Positions 37,813-45,751 of a stretch of DNA of 64,000 nt are shown here, in pieces. The DNA is taken from the NCBI RefSeq assembly GCF_000384235.1, contig NZ_KB913033.1, positions 1,185,164 to 1,249,163 of the forward strand, given 5' to 3'. The notes under the pieces were generated by a model. It was not told where the DNA came from. It saw only the letters and a list, made by a program, of their open reading frames with translations, and made no database searches. The translations under genes and the position numbers were made by a program. This stretch comes from Hydrogenovibrio halophilus DSM 15072 (GTDB lineage: Bacteria > Pseudomonadota > Gammaproteobacteria > Thiomicrospirales > Thiomicrospiraceae). Numbering within the stretch: position 1 is the first letter of the stretch; the number at the start of each line of letters is the position of its first letter.

Positions 37813-37922
37813 TGCTGTCCTCGGAACGTGTCAACCTGTTTTGCACCAGTTCTTTATGTTGTGGTCCAATAATTTCGGACACTCTTGTAAGATAATGTTT
37901 ATCAAACGCAGGAGTGAAGCCA

Positions 37923-38210
37923 ATGGAGAACAAAAAGCCAACTCGCAATCGTTATACCGACGAGTTTCGTAAAGAAGCCGTTGCATTAGTCACAGAGCAA
38001 GGATACAGCGTAAAAGAAGCAGCCCAGTCGCTGGGATTGTCAGAACAGTTGCTATATCGCTGGAAACGTAAACTGACGCAACCTGAACCAGGCTTGGATG
38101 ACAAAGAACGAGAAGAGCTCAAACAGCTACGCAAAGAAAATAAACGCCTTAAGATGGAGCAGGAAATCCTAAAAAAGGCCAGCGCTTTCTTCGCCAAAGA
38201 CATGCTTTGA
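37923..38210 (+). CDS. IS3-family transposase OrfA
   Basis: This is a 95-residue DNA-binding subunit. The start at 37923 has AGGAG at 8 bp. The helix-turn-helix (YTDEFRKEAVALV, YSVKEAAQSLGLSEQLLYRW) is followed by a leucine-zipper-like stretch (EELKQLRKENKRLKMEQEIL). A slippery A6G run at 38171-38177 precedes the stop; a -1 shift there opens directly into OrfB, as in other IS3 elements, producing the OrfAB transposase. Confidence 0.92.
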   Translation: MENKKPTRNRYTDEFRKEAVALVTEQGYSVKEAAQSLGLSEQLLYRWKRKLTQPEPGLDDKEREELKQLRKENKRLKMEQEILKKASAFFAKDML

Positions 38211-39112
38211 GATACCGGTTCATCCGCGAGGAAAGCCAGAACTACCCTGTCAAAGTGCTGTGCAGGGTGATGAGAGTGAGCCGGAGTGGTTATTACCACT
38301 GGTGCCAATACGGAGAAACCAACCTCATCCGTTTTGAGCGCATTCAGCTCATTGCAGCGATGAAACAACTGTTTAAGGAGTCCCGGCAGAGCCTGGGCTC
38401 ACGGGGTCTCAAAAAGGCCCTGAAAAAGTATTATGAGATCAACGTTAGCCGAGGCACCGTCATCAAACTGATGAGAGAGCATGGCCTGGTCTGCCAGCAG
38501 CGTCGGGCGCATAAAGTCACGACCAACAGCAAGCACAGCAATACCATTGCCGACAATCTGCTGGATCAGGCCTTTGACGTGCCAGAACCTGATACAGCTT
38601 GGGCCGGCGACATAACGTATTTGCGTACCCGAGAAGGCTGGCTTTACCTGGCGGTGGTGATCGATCTTTATTCAAGAAGAGTGATCGGTTACGCCATGGA
38701 CAAGCAAATGACCCAGGAACTTGTGATCAAGGCGCTGAAACAGGCAGCGGTGCTGCGAAAGCCCAAACATGACCAATGCCTGTTTCACTCGGATCGTGGA
38801 AGCCAGTACAGCTCAAAAGCGTTTCGAAAAGTGCTTGAGCGATACGGCATTCAAAGCTCAATGAGTGGCAAGGGGGCCTGTTGGGATAATGCCGTTGTAG
38901 AACGCTTCTTCGGCAGTCTCAAGCATGAATGGTTGAACAATGTGATTCACATTGAGCGCCAACACATGAAATCAGACGTTGATGGTTATATCCGTTATTA
39001 CAACCATCGGCGACTGCATTCCACCTTGGGTGATATGAGCCCGGTGGAGTATGAACTCAGCGGCGGTGTCGCTGAGGATAATTTAACGGAAAAAGTGTCC
39101 GATTTTGGTTGA
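38207..39112 (+). CDS. IS3-family transposase OrfB (DDE integrase core)
   Basis: This frame of 301 residues overlaps the end of OrfA by 4 bp and is probably expressed mainly by -1 frameshifting. The N-terminal HTH_21 part (VSRSGYYHW) is followed by the rve core with D (WAGDITYL), D (FHSDRGSQYSS) and E (CWDNAVVERFFGSLK), all present. YYNHRRLHSTLGDMSP closes the domain. No disruption is visible, so the element may be active. Confidence 0.93.
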   Translation: MRYRFIREESQNYPVKVLCRVMRVSRSGYYHWCQYGETNLIRFERIQLIAAMKQLFKESRQSLGSRGLKKALKKYYEINVSRGTVIKLMREHGLVCQQRRAHKVTTNSKHSNTIADNLLDQAFDVPEPDTAWAGDITYLRTREGWLYLAVVIDLYSRRVIGYAMDKQMTQELVIKALKQAAVLRKPKHDQCLFHSDRGSQYSSKAFRKVLERYGIQSSMSGKGACWDNAVVERFFGSLKHEWLNNVIHIERQHMKSDVDGYIRYYNHRRLHSTLGDMSPVEYELSGGVAEDNLTEKVSDFG

Positions 39113-39120
39113 CCGGAACA

Positions 39121-39426
39121 GGCTATTGAAAAAAACCACTTCTTAATCATAGCTAGTTTCCTTGCTTAAACTTTGTTTTAAAGAGGGAGTTCCACAGCAA
39201 AATAATATACGTAATTATGGCGATAAGTCAACGGTCTTTGTATTTTCGAAAGGTTTTTCTCAGTTGTGAAGGAGGTTCTGCCAATACCCCACGACAATAA
39301 AATGCATTTTATTCGTCTGGTGTATTCGACAACCAACGGGCGTCAGCAACCCCCATCCCTGGCCAGGAAAACAAACAACCACCCAACCAAAAGCCCCACA
39401 CAACAGGAAAAACTCAATGGAAGGTC
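39121..39426. other. intergenic stretch between the IS and the transposase array
   Basis: No gene is supported. The first 100 bp are AT-rich and the following 150 bp contain only short frames without family resemblance. It ends at the first copy of the 24-bp terminal sequence containing CATGGGTGTCCTTTTTC (39427-39450), which looks like the right end of an older, now missing unit. Confidence 0.5.
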
Positions 39427-39537
39427 AAGAAACATGGGTGTCCTTTTTCTTAGCTTTTTGGCGTAGATTGATGTTTTTGTTATGCCGACCGAAGTGGAGG
39501 CATCTTTAAAGGTGTTGACGGTTGATCGTGACGCATT

Positions 39538-40608
39538 TTAAGCCCCGAACAACCTTTTGGCCGCACTTTGTCCTTTGACAAACCGTTGATCACGCTCAGA
39601 TCGGTGTTTGTTCAAACTCATCACCTGACCCACAGCGCCACCAAACTTGTTCAACCAGCTACTTTGAACAAAAGCTTCCATGTGTTTGTCATCCAAGCCC
39701 AATCGCTGCATCAAAGGCGGCAGATTTTCATTCATGTGCCCGGACTTATCCGGATGCACCGCACGGCCCAGAAAATCCACATACGCCATGTAATCCGTAG
39801 CCGAGCAAGGGATGGCGGAGTCTTCCAGGCCAGATGCATCAAACGCCAGCAATGATGCAGTGGGAATTTTCTCCAGCCGTTCCAGAAACGGTTGCGCAAA
39901 TGCAGATTCTTTGTCAGACGTCTTTGTAACCAGGCCTGGTAGTTTTTCAGGTGCTGCCTCAAAATGATACACACCCTGTAAACGACGCTGCACCGACGTA
40001 AAATCCGAATCCAACAACTCACGAGCGATATTGGCCCGCACCGGGTTCAAATCCACATACGCCATCGCCGCCAATACCGCCTGTTCATCCAACAATGCCT
40101 GAGACTTAAAGCGGCCCTCCCAGAACCGGCCCTTGACCTCATCCTCCTGATTGGCATAACGGGCAATCGACTCATTCAACACCCGCATATACCAGGAAAT
40201 GTCCATCAACCGCTCACGGTAAATCTCAGCCTGTTCCTGTACTCGGTTTAATGACCCGGCGCTTAATGCTTTGGGATCAGCCAAATAATCCTGCACCAAC
40301 TTGGGCGCTGCAAACAACTGGGTCCATTGAAGTAACACCTCATCCATTGACCAGCTTTCCGCTTTCACCTGATTGACCCGCACCACCAGATGATAATGAT
40401 TGCTCATCACCGCAAATGCCGCCACATCAATGGCAAAGACCGATGCCAGCTGCATCATACGCTGCTCAATCCAGGGTTTGCGATGTTCATAGTTACGCCC
40501 GGAAATAGAATCCACGCCACACAAAAACGCCCGACGGACACAGCGATTGACCAGATGATACCAAGGGGTTTCAGAAAGATTGATTTGAGAATCACGGGCA
40601 CGAGTCAT
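39538..40608 (-). CDS. REP-associated tyrosine transposase (Y1_Tnp / RAYT), copy 2
   Basis: This 356-residue single-strand transposase is the complete version of the copy truncated at 31732. The N-terminal Y1 domain has PWYHLVNRCVRRAFLCG and the metal-binding HUH pair in SNHYHLVV (H71, H73). The middle part has the RAYT-typical GRFWEGRFKSQALLDEQAV and AYVDLNPVRANIA. The C-terminal 130 residues are an extension. RAYTs are usually single-copy domesticated genes that mobilise nearby REP hairpins; here two large copies and two right-end fragments show actual multiplication. It carries its own ACCAGGCCTGGT site. Confidence 0.88.
   Translation of the reverse strand: MTRARDSQINLSETPWYHLVNRCVRRAFLCGVDSISGRNYEHRKPWIEQRMMQLASVFAIDVAAFAVMSNHYHLVVRVNQVKAESWSMDEVLLQWTQLFAAPKLVQDYLADPKALSAGSLNRVQEQAEIYRERLMDISWYMRVLNESIARYANQEDEVKGRFWEGRFKSQALLDEQAVLAAMAYVDLNPVRANIARELLDSDFTSVQRRLQGVYHFEAAPEKLPGLVTKTSDKESAFAQPFLERLEKIPTASLLAFDASGLEDSAIPCSATDYMAYVDFLGRAVHPDKSGHMNENLPPLMQRLGLDDKHMEAFVQSSWLNKFGGAVGQVMSLNKHRSERDQRFVKGQSAAKRLFGA
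39929..39940. repeat. ACCAGGCCTGGT palindrome (transposase copy 2)
   Basis: The exact 12-mer sits at the position equivalent to 32123-32134, again read as LPGLVTK. Confidence 0.9.
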
Positions 40609-40694
40609 AATGAGGGCTCCGAAATAAGATTAAGTTAAATGCAGTATAGAAAAAGAGCGGTGGGAATGCAAAGAAACATGGGTGTCCTTTTTCT

Positions 40695-40821
40695 ATTTCA
40701 GAAAGATTGATTTGCGAATCACGGGCACGAGTCATAATGAGGACTCCGAAATAAGATTAAGTGAAATACAGTATAGAAAAAGAGCAGAGGGAATGCAAAG
40801 AAACATGGGTGTCCTTTTTCT
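40695..40821 (-). repeat. 127-bp right-end derivative of the transposase unit
   Basis: It contains only the first 13 codons of the transposase, the 5' leader and the 24-bp terminal sequence (40798-40821). It directly abuts the full unit, head to tail. It behaves like a small non-autonomous derivative. Confidence 0.75.
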
Positions 40822-41148
40822 TGTGATTGACCCGCACCACCAAATGATAATGGTTGCTCATCACCGCAAACGCCGCCACATCAATGGCAAACACCGATGC
40901 CAACTGCATCATCCGCTGTTCAATCCAGGGTTTGCGATGCTCGTAATTGCGCCCGGAAATGGCATCCGTGCCACACAAAAACGCCCGACGGACACAGCGA
41001 TTGACCAAGTGATACCAAGGGGTTTCAGAAAGATTGATTTGAGAATCACGGGCACGGGTCATAATGAGGACTCCGAAATAAGATTAAGTGAAATACAGTA
41101 TAGAAAAAGAGCAGAGGGAATGCAAAGAAACATGGGTGTCCTTTTTCT
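40822..41148 (-). mobile_element. 327-bp right-end fragment of the transposase unit
   Basis: It is the third head-to-tail unit and ends in the same 24-bp sequence (41125-41148). It retains transposase codons 1 to about 79, breaking off just after LVVRVN at about 40824. It is bounded on both sides by the terminal sequence. Confidence 0.75.
40824..41062 (-). pseudogene. transposase N-terminal remnant, copy 3
   Basis: Residues 1 to about 79 match copy 2 with a few substitutions (for example TDAIS for VDSIS), including the HUH pair. The frame then runs into the neighbouring unit's terminal sequence (KKKDTHV) and ends. No catalytic tyrosine region remains. Confidence 0.85.
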
Positions 41149-41302
41149 ACCAGAATGCGGCCTTGTCGGTTGGGTTGGGTACGGTGGTTGATGTCATGTC
41201 ATTACTCCTGTTGTTGTGACAGGTGCAAAAGGATGACAGTTGTTGTGGAAGGAGGGAAGTATGCGCTGGACCGGAGGCTTACATTTCAAAGTCCCCTTAC
41301 AG

Positions 41303-41333
41303 AAAAACCCCGCTGGGCGAACCATACGGGGTT
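41303..41333 (-). terminator. terminator downstream of the S-layer-like gene
   Basis: AACCCCG (41306-41312) pairs with CGGGGTT (41327-41333). On the minus strand the stem is followed by T5 (41307-41303). It lies 51 bp after the stop of the surface-protein gene. Confidence 0.75.
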
Positions 41334-41383
41334 AAAGTGCTTTAACCTATCCGGAGATAGGCATCCTTACCTTGGGGTAGGGA

Positions 41384-44365
41384 TTAGGCGAAGGTGAAGT
41401 CAGCATTGTTCAGTTCAGCTGTGGTCACACCTGTTAGATAGATTGTGCCGTCAAATCCATCTGATGTGATTGCAACATCATCACTTGTACTATCAGCATC
41501 CCAGTCACCATCGGTGAATGTTAGATCATCAGTGGATGTTAATGAGGTGAACGCTGACAAGTCTACATTGTCATCGGTAATGTTACCACCTGCTTCAAAA
41601 CCTGTGATCAAGATATCATCATTTAGGCTATCTGCAGTGAACCGAACAATGTCATTCTGACTTGCGGTTAAAGCAATTGCTGAAACAGCATCATCAGCAG
41701 AAACATTATCAGTGGTGTCAATGTTGTCTCCATTTACACCATCTGCAATTTCTCCAACAATGTAAGTTGCGCCTGCCCCTGAATCTGCAAGGTCAAACCC
41801 ACCTGTCATTGAAGAAAGGTCAATGGTGGCAACATCACCTGCATTAGCAAATGCTGAGATCACAAGCCCATCTTCACCGGTAACGTTCAATGTTTCCGTT
41901 CCAGTGATGTCAAAAGAGCTGATAGTAGTCACAGCAGTTGCATCATCATCTGTAACTGTCAGGTTGATGGTTTCAGCACTGTTAGTTGTAACAGCGTCGT
42001 ATGTTGCTGTTGCACCATCAGCTTCAGAGACGATGTTCAGAACGTCTGAAGCTGTGGATGAAGACAAGTTCAAGTCAAGGTTAGCATCAGTATTGGTGGT
42101 TTCTGTAAAGTCACCCTTGATTGTCACAGTGCTACCTGAAGTAATGTTATCGACTATCAGGGTTTCTGCGCCAGAACCAGCACCAGCAGATACTGTAGCA
42201 TTATCAACAACATAATTTACATTGCCGGACACATTATCAGCGTCAAAAGTTGATGTCTGAGCATTAGTAGCGGTTGCTGTAATATTAATGGTTGAAACAT
42301 TAGAAATGTTAGCTGATGTAACAGTAGCCGCATCTTCAACAGTTACTTCAACCGTATCGTCGCCTTCTCCACCATCAACAGTGTCATTAGCATCCATTTC
42401 TCCAGCTACAAAGATGAAAGAATCATCTTCTGCTGTACCGGTAACAGTTTGATCTGCGTTGCCAAGGTTCAAGATAACGCCTGCAGTGTTAGTAGAGGCA
42501 TTGATCGTATCAGAGGTCAATGGTGTTGTTGCAAATTCTACAACTGCATCACCGCCAATGTTCAAGGTTTGTTCCGCAGTGCCAGTCGTTGAGGTTGTCA
42601 AATCAATCTCAACCTTGTTGTTGGCATCTTCTGTCGCTGTACCGTCGATGTTCAATGTTTCAATATTATCCAAGGTTAAGGCTGCAGTGATGCGATCATC
42701 GTCTGAAGCAGAGTCATCGCCTTCGTCTTGGTTTTGAACCGTGACAGTTATAGAGTCAGATTCACCAGTATCATCGGCCAGAGTTGCGGTAAAGTCAGCT
42801 GAATTACTTGAATCATCAGTAGCATCATCTGTAGCAGTAACTGTGAATGTTTCATCAGAGACATTTGTAGCTGTGAAATCGTTACCATCATCAGTAACCA
42901 ATACAGCGTTTACAGCGATATTGTCCAAATCAACTGAGTCTCCTGAAGCGCCTGTTGTTACAGACAAGGTTTCGAAGTTTAGAAGATCTTCTGTACGGTC
43001 AGCTCCAATCACTGCTCCACCAGCACCCGTTACAGCCAAGGTATCCTCACCTTCACCTGCATCAATCGAGTCATCAGTTGACAAGGTTGTTCCCAAGTCA
43101 ACGGTATCATCGCCAGCACCTGTTGAGATAGTATCTTCACCAGCTCCAGATACAGTGATGGAATCATTACCAGATCCAGAAGTCACTGTTTTGTCAGAAG
43201 CCATGTCCATGTCAACTGTCAGACCGCCGGTAAAGTCGGCTGCAGAGATTGTTGTAACTTCTTCGTTAACAGTAAGATCCAAGTCTTGATCGCCAGCAAC
43301 ATTAACCGTAGTAAATGCGTTAACGTCAGCACCTTGTCCGGCGATGTCTGAGGTATCATCATCAATATCAAAGTAGGACGCACCACCTGAAGTGGTTACA
43401 GACAGAGTTTCAGCAGTTTGTGATTGGAACTGTGCAGTATCGCCTTCAATGCCCGCAGTATCCAAAGCGACGTTAACTGTATCAGTCGCTGAAACACCTG
43501 AAATCTCAACTGCAAGCGCAGCTTCAGTGTCTGACATACCAAATGTTGTGGTATTAACAGCATTTTCAAGCGTCAAGTCACCCGCTGAGCGATTAGACCA
43601 AGCCTGCTCTAGGCCTGATGCATCACCTAAGTCGATCGCAGTCCCATCAAGTGCACGCAGTTGCAAGATCTCAAGATCTGAAGAAGTCACAGGAGCGCCA
43701 TCGTCATTAGCGTTATCGACTGTAGCTCGCAGAGTATCTATGCCTCCGCCTGCTTGAACGATAGCCCCATCGATTGTTCCACGAGTACCGATGAACAAAT
43801 CGTCACCAGCTGTGCCTTCATTGATACCTGTAGTCAACGTGAAAGTTTCACCTGGGTTCTCAGGGCGATCAGCCTGCACAGAGTTTTTCGCAGAGGTAAC
43901 AGTTGCCGCATTATCGGTCACGGTGTTGATGTAGTTCTTGAACTGGTCCAGGTTGTCACCGGCTTCCGTAATGTTGTCGGCTGTGTAATTGGACACTTCC
44001 ACACGGTTGTTGAACTGGGCTTTCGCCGCATCACCGTCTTCAACGCCTTCCACAGCACTGATCAAGCTGGCCACGATTTCGCCTTTTGAAGTGCCTCCGT
44101 TCAGCGCCGCTGTCCAGAAATCCACGCCTTCCGGATCTTCTGCATAGGTTTTGCCAAAGGTGTTCTCGTAGATGAACTCGATGAATGCCTGGTTGTCATT
44201 CAGAGTGTCGCCAAAGTATTCGATGGCAGGATCAGTCGCCAGCATTGCTGCGGCTGCGCTTTCCATGGAGTCTTCTGCCTGCCAGAATTGGTTGCCGTTA
44301 CCCTCTGAGGCGCGACCAAAAATACTGACATAGAGTTCAGAGACTTGAGTTTGTGTTAAAGCCAT
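41384..44365 (-). CDS. DUF4214 / RTX-like S-layer-type surface protein
   Basis: This 993-residue, very acidic protein is rich in Asp, Thr, Ala and Ser, and no cysteine is seen. Residues about 1-110 are a DUF4214 domain (VSELYVSIFGRASEGNGNQFW, FIYENTFGKTYAEDPEGVDF). The rest is a long series of beta-rich segments. Around residues 385-440 these include RTX-like calcium-binding turns (SGSGNDSITVSGAGEDTIS, GAGDDTVDLG). There is no Sec signal, so type I secretion is expected, probably through the system at 25.2-29.9 kb. The gene has AGGAG before its ATG, a strong promoter and a long leader, fitting an abundant S-layer or adhesin. SapC in the same window supports this. It lies just upstream of the polysaccharide operon in map order. 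Confidence 0.82.
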   Translation of the reverse strand: MALTQTQVSELYVSIFGRASEGNGNQFWQAEDSMESAAAAMLATDPAIEYFGDTLNDNQAFIEFIYENTFGKTYAEDPEGVDFWTAALNGGTSKGEIVASLISAVEGVEDGDAAKAQFNNRVEVSNYTADNITEAGDNLDQFKNYINTVTDNAATVTSAKNSVQADRPENPGETFTLTTGINEGTAGDDLFIGTRGTIDGAIVQAGGGIDTLRATVDNANDDGAPVTSSDLEILQLRALDGTAIDLGDASGLEQAWSNRSAGDLTLENAVNTTTFGMSDTEAALAVEISGVSATDTVNVALDTAGIEGDTAQFQSQTAETLSVTTSGGASYFDIDDDTSDIAGQGADVNAFTTVNVAGDQDLDLTVNEEVTTISAADFTGGLTVDMDMASDKTVTSGSGNDSITVSGAGEDTISTGAGDDTVDLGTTLSTDDSIDAGEGEDTLAVTGAGGAVIGADRTEDLLNFETLSVTTGASGDSVDLDNIAVNAVLVTDDGNDFTATNVSDETFTVTATDDATDDSSNSADFTATLADDTGESDSITVTVQNQDEGDDSASDDDRITAALTLDNIETLNIDGTATEDANNKVEIDLTTSTTGTAEQTLNIGGDAVVEFATTPLTSDTINASTNTAGVILNLGNADQTVTGTAEDDSFIFVAGEMDANDTVDGGEGDDTVEVTVEDAATVTSANISNVSTINITATATNAQTSTFDADNVSGNVNYVVDNATVSAGAGSGAETLIVDNITSGSTVTIKGDFTETTNTDANLDLNLSSSTASDVLNIVSEADGATATYDAVTTNSAETINLTVTDDDATAVTTISSFDITGTETLNVTGEDGLVISAFANAGDVATIDLSSMTGGFDLADSGAGATYIVGEIADGVNGDNIDTTDNVSADDAVSAIALTASQNDIVRFTADSLNDDILITGFEAGGNITDDNVDLSAFTSLTSTDDLTFTDGDWDADSTSDDVAITSDGFDGTIYLTGVTTAELNNADFTFA

Positions 44366-44484
44366 TTAACTTTCTCCTGTTTGCTTAAACATGGACTTAC
44401 AATATTGTTTTAAGTCGATTCGTATTTTAACACCCAGTTGGGCGCGGTCAACTTAAAATTTTTCAATTCAAAACAACCTTTGTT

Positions 44485-44504
44485 CTGTTGCAATTTTGCA
44501 ACAG
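44485..44504. promoter_or_regulatory. 20-bp inverted repeat in the S-layer-like gene leader
   Basis: CTGTTGCAA and TTGCAACAG are perfect inverted arms around TT. It lies about 120 bp before the ATG and inside the predicted leader. It could be an operator or an mRNA hairpin that protects the transcript. Confidence 0.55.
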
Positions 44505-44594
44505 TGTGCGAGTTTGTCAAGAGAGAATCCCGGTTGGTTGCTTGAATGGAGGTTCAGACGCCTCACATCGGGTGTGCATCCTAATGTAAAACCA

Positions 44595-44622
44595 ATGATA
44601 TACCTTGTCGAATAAGTGTCAA
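44595..44622 (-). promoter_or_regulatory. sigma-70 promoter of the S-layer-like gene
   Basis: On the minus strand TTGACA (44622-44617) and TATCAT (44600-44595) are spaced by 16 bp. The start site would be near 44588, giving a leader of about 220 bases, long as for many S-layer mRNAs. The remaining gap 44366-44674 contains no gene. Confidence 0.65.
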
Positions 44623-44674
44623 TACTTTTTGACGAAAGTTTTATTAAATGCATTTTCCGGGGTTCAAGCATTTT

Positions 44675-45745
44675 TTATGGGGTTGGTCGGGTTCTGAGAC
44701 TCTGGAAGCCGCGGTAATGGATTCGGTAGCGGTCGAGAGTGGTTTGCATTCGTGCGAGGAGGGTGGAAAGGAGCAGGGCCATGACCAGGCCTGCCCACCA
44801 GGCACCGGGACTGGTCAAGGGCAGGAACTGGCCGGTTGCGTAGAAGCAGACAAAGTGGCTGAGAAACAGTGGGTAGGCGAGGTTGCCCAGGAAACGGTCG
44901 GTCTTGAGTCGGTTGGGCGGTTGTGTGTGCTGCCAGCGTCGATTGGTGGCTTTTTTCAGAAACGGGTGCAGCAGGGGCAGAAGAAGGGCTGCGATCCAGA
45001 CTTCCTGTTGCCAGGCGACCTGACCCCATGTGGCGACCGGGCCAAAGCCGATCCAGGCGGCCAGCCAGATAGCCAGCCACAGGAATAGCAAACGGTTTTT
45101 TGTGATGGTGGGCCGGGTGGACTGGGTGGTATTTGCCAACAGGTGGCCAAAGAGGAAAAACAGCAGCACCCCGGGAAGATAACGGTAACCCAGACTGTCG
45201 GCGGGCCAGTGTGTCCAGCCGCTGACGCTAATGAGCTGCAGCAGGAAAGAGATGCTGAAAATCGCGATCAGTGCCGGTTGGGGCAGCAGAAAGAGCAATG
45301 GCAACAGCAAGTAATAGTGAAATTCGGTGGCCAGGGACCAGGCAGGCGGAATAATGGGGTGTGGCAAAACGGACTGGAGAGTGAAAGGGTCAAAGACATA
45401 ATTGACCGGAAGCAGGGCCAGATTGAAAAAAAGTCGGTCAAGCTCCCAGGGTTGGTTGAGGACTTGGAGTCCGGCCACGGGTTGGCCCAGGTTGACGATG
45501 GCGAAACTGCTTAACACCAGAATGAGGTAGATGGGCAGCAGCTTGAAGGCCCGGTCAATATAGAAGGCACGCAAGGGGGTGGCGCTGCGTTGCTGAAAAC
45601 GCTGGTAGCTTTTGTGCATGAGGTAGCCGCTGATGGTGTAGAAACCGATGACGGCCATGACGCCGATGTTGAATTTGAGTTGCGCACCGGGGTAATGAGA
45701 GAGCATGACCGCGAGCGCCAGAAAAAAACGGATGTGTCCCAGCAT
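44675..45745 (-). CDS. acyltransferase family 3 membrane protein, OafA-like
   Basis: This 356-residue integral membrane acyltransferase has about ten helices. It opens with LGHIRFFLALAVMLSHYPG, which carries the conserved His of the family; YTISGYLMHKSY and the basic RAFYIDRAFKLLPIY follow. Such enzymes O-acetylate sugars of exported polysaccharides. It is the last gene of the minus-strand polysaccharide operon, 6 bp after rmd, so O-acetylation of the predicted D-rhamnose polymer is the likely task. Confidence 0.85.
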   Translation of the reverse strand: MLGHIRFFLALAVMLSHYPGAQLKFNIGVMAVIGFYTISGYLMHKSYQRFQQRSATPLRAFYIDRAFKLLPIYLILVLSSFAIVNLGQPVAGLQVLNQPWELDRLFFNLALLPVNYVFDPFTLQSVLPHPIIPPAWSLATEFHYYLLLPLLFLLPQPALIAIFSISFLLQLISVSGWTHWPADSLGYRYLPGVLLFFLFGHLLANTTQSTRPTITKNRLLFLWLAIWLAAWIGFGPVATWGQVAWQQEVWIAALLLPLLHPFLKKATNRRWQHTQPPNRLKTDRFLGNLAYPLFLSHFVCFYATGQFLPLTSPGAWWAGLVMALLLSTLLARMQTTLDRYRIHYRGFQSLRTRPTP

Positions 45746-45751
45746 GGTGAT

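Larger units (their letters stand above)
37857..39120 (+). mobile_element. IS3-family insertion sequence, apparently intact
   Basis: The 1264-bp element is bounded by 27-bp imperfect inverted repeats. The left end is TGTTGTGGTC...TCGGACACT (37857-37883); the right end, in reverse complement, is TGTTCCGGTC...TCGGACACT (39094-39120), with TG...CA tips. It carries orfA and orfB with an intact DDE triad. The 3-4 bp flanks on the two sides differ, so no target duplication is seen. Confidence 0.85.
39451..40694 (-). mobile_element. REP-type transposase unit, full length
   Basis: This unit lies between two direct copies of the 24-bp terminal sequence (39427-39450 and 40671-40694, the latter counted as its own right end). 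Its left end carries a half 82-bp repeat (GACCGAAGTGGAGGCATCT, about 39486-39504). It contains the complete transposase gene and about 85 bp of 5' sequence. Confidence 0.7.

Noticed and set aside
39266-39466. Short frame between the IS and the transposase array with a GAAGGAGG-like upstream sequence
   Set aside because: No family resemblance; its C-terminal part is translated from the 24-bp transposase terminal sequence.
40682-41191. 169-residue plus-strand frame with an internal sequence repeat
   Set aside because: The repeat is the antisense of the nested transposase right ends, not a repeated protein.
41445-43757. Several long plus-strand frames opposite the S-layer-like gene
   Set aside because: They mirror the biased Asp/Thr/Ser codons of the real gene on the other strand, lack RBSs and match no family.
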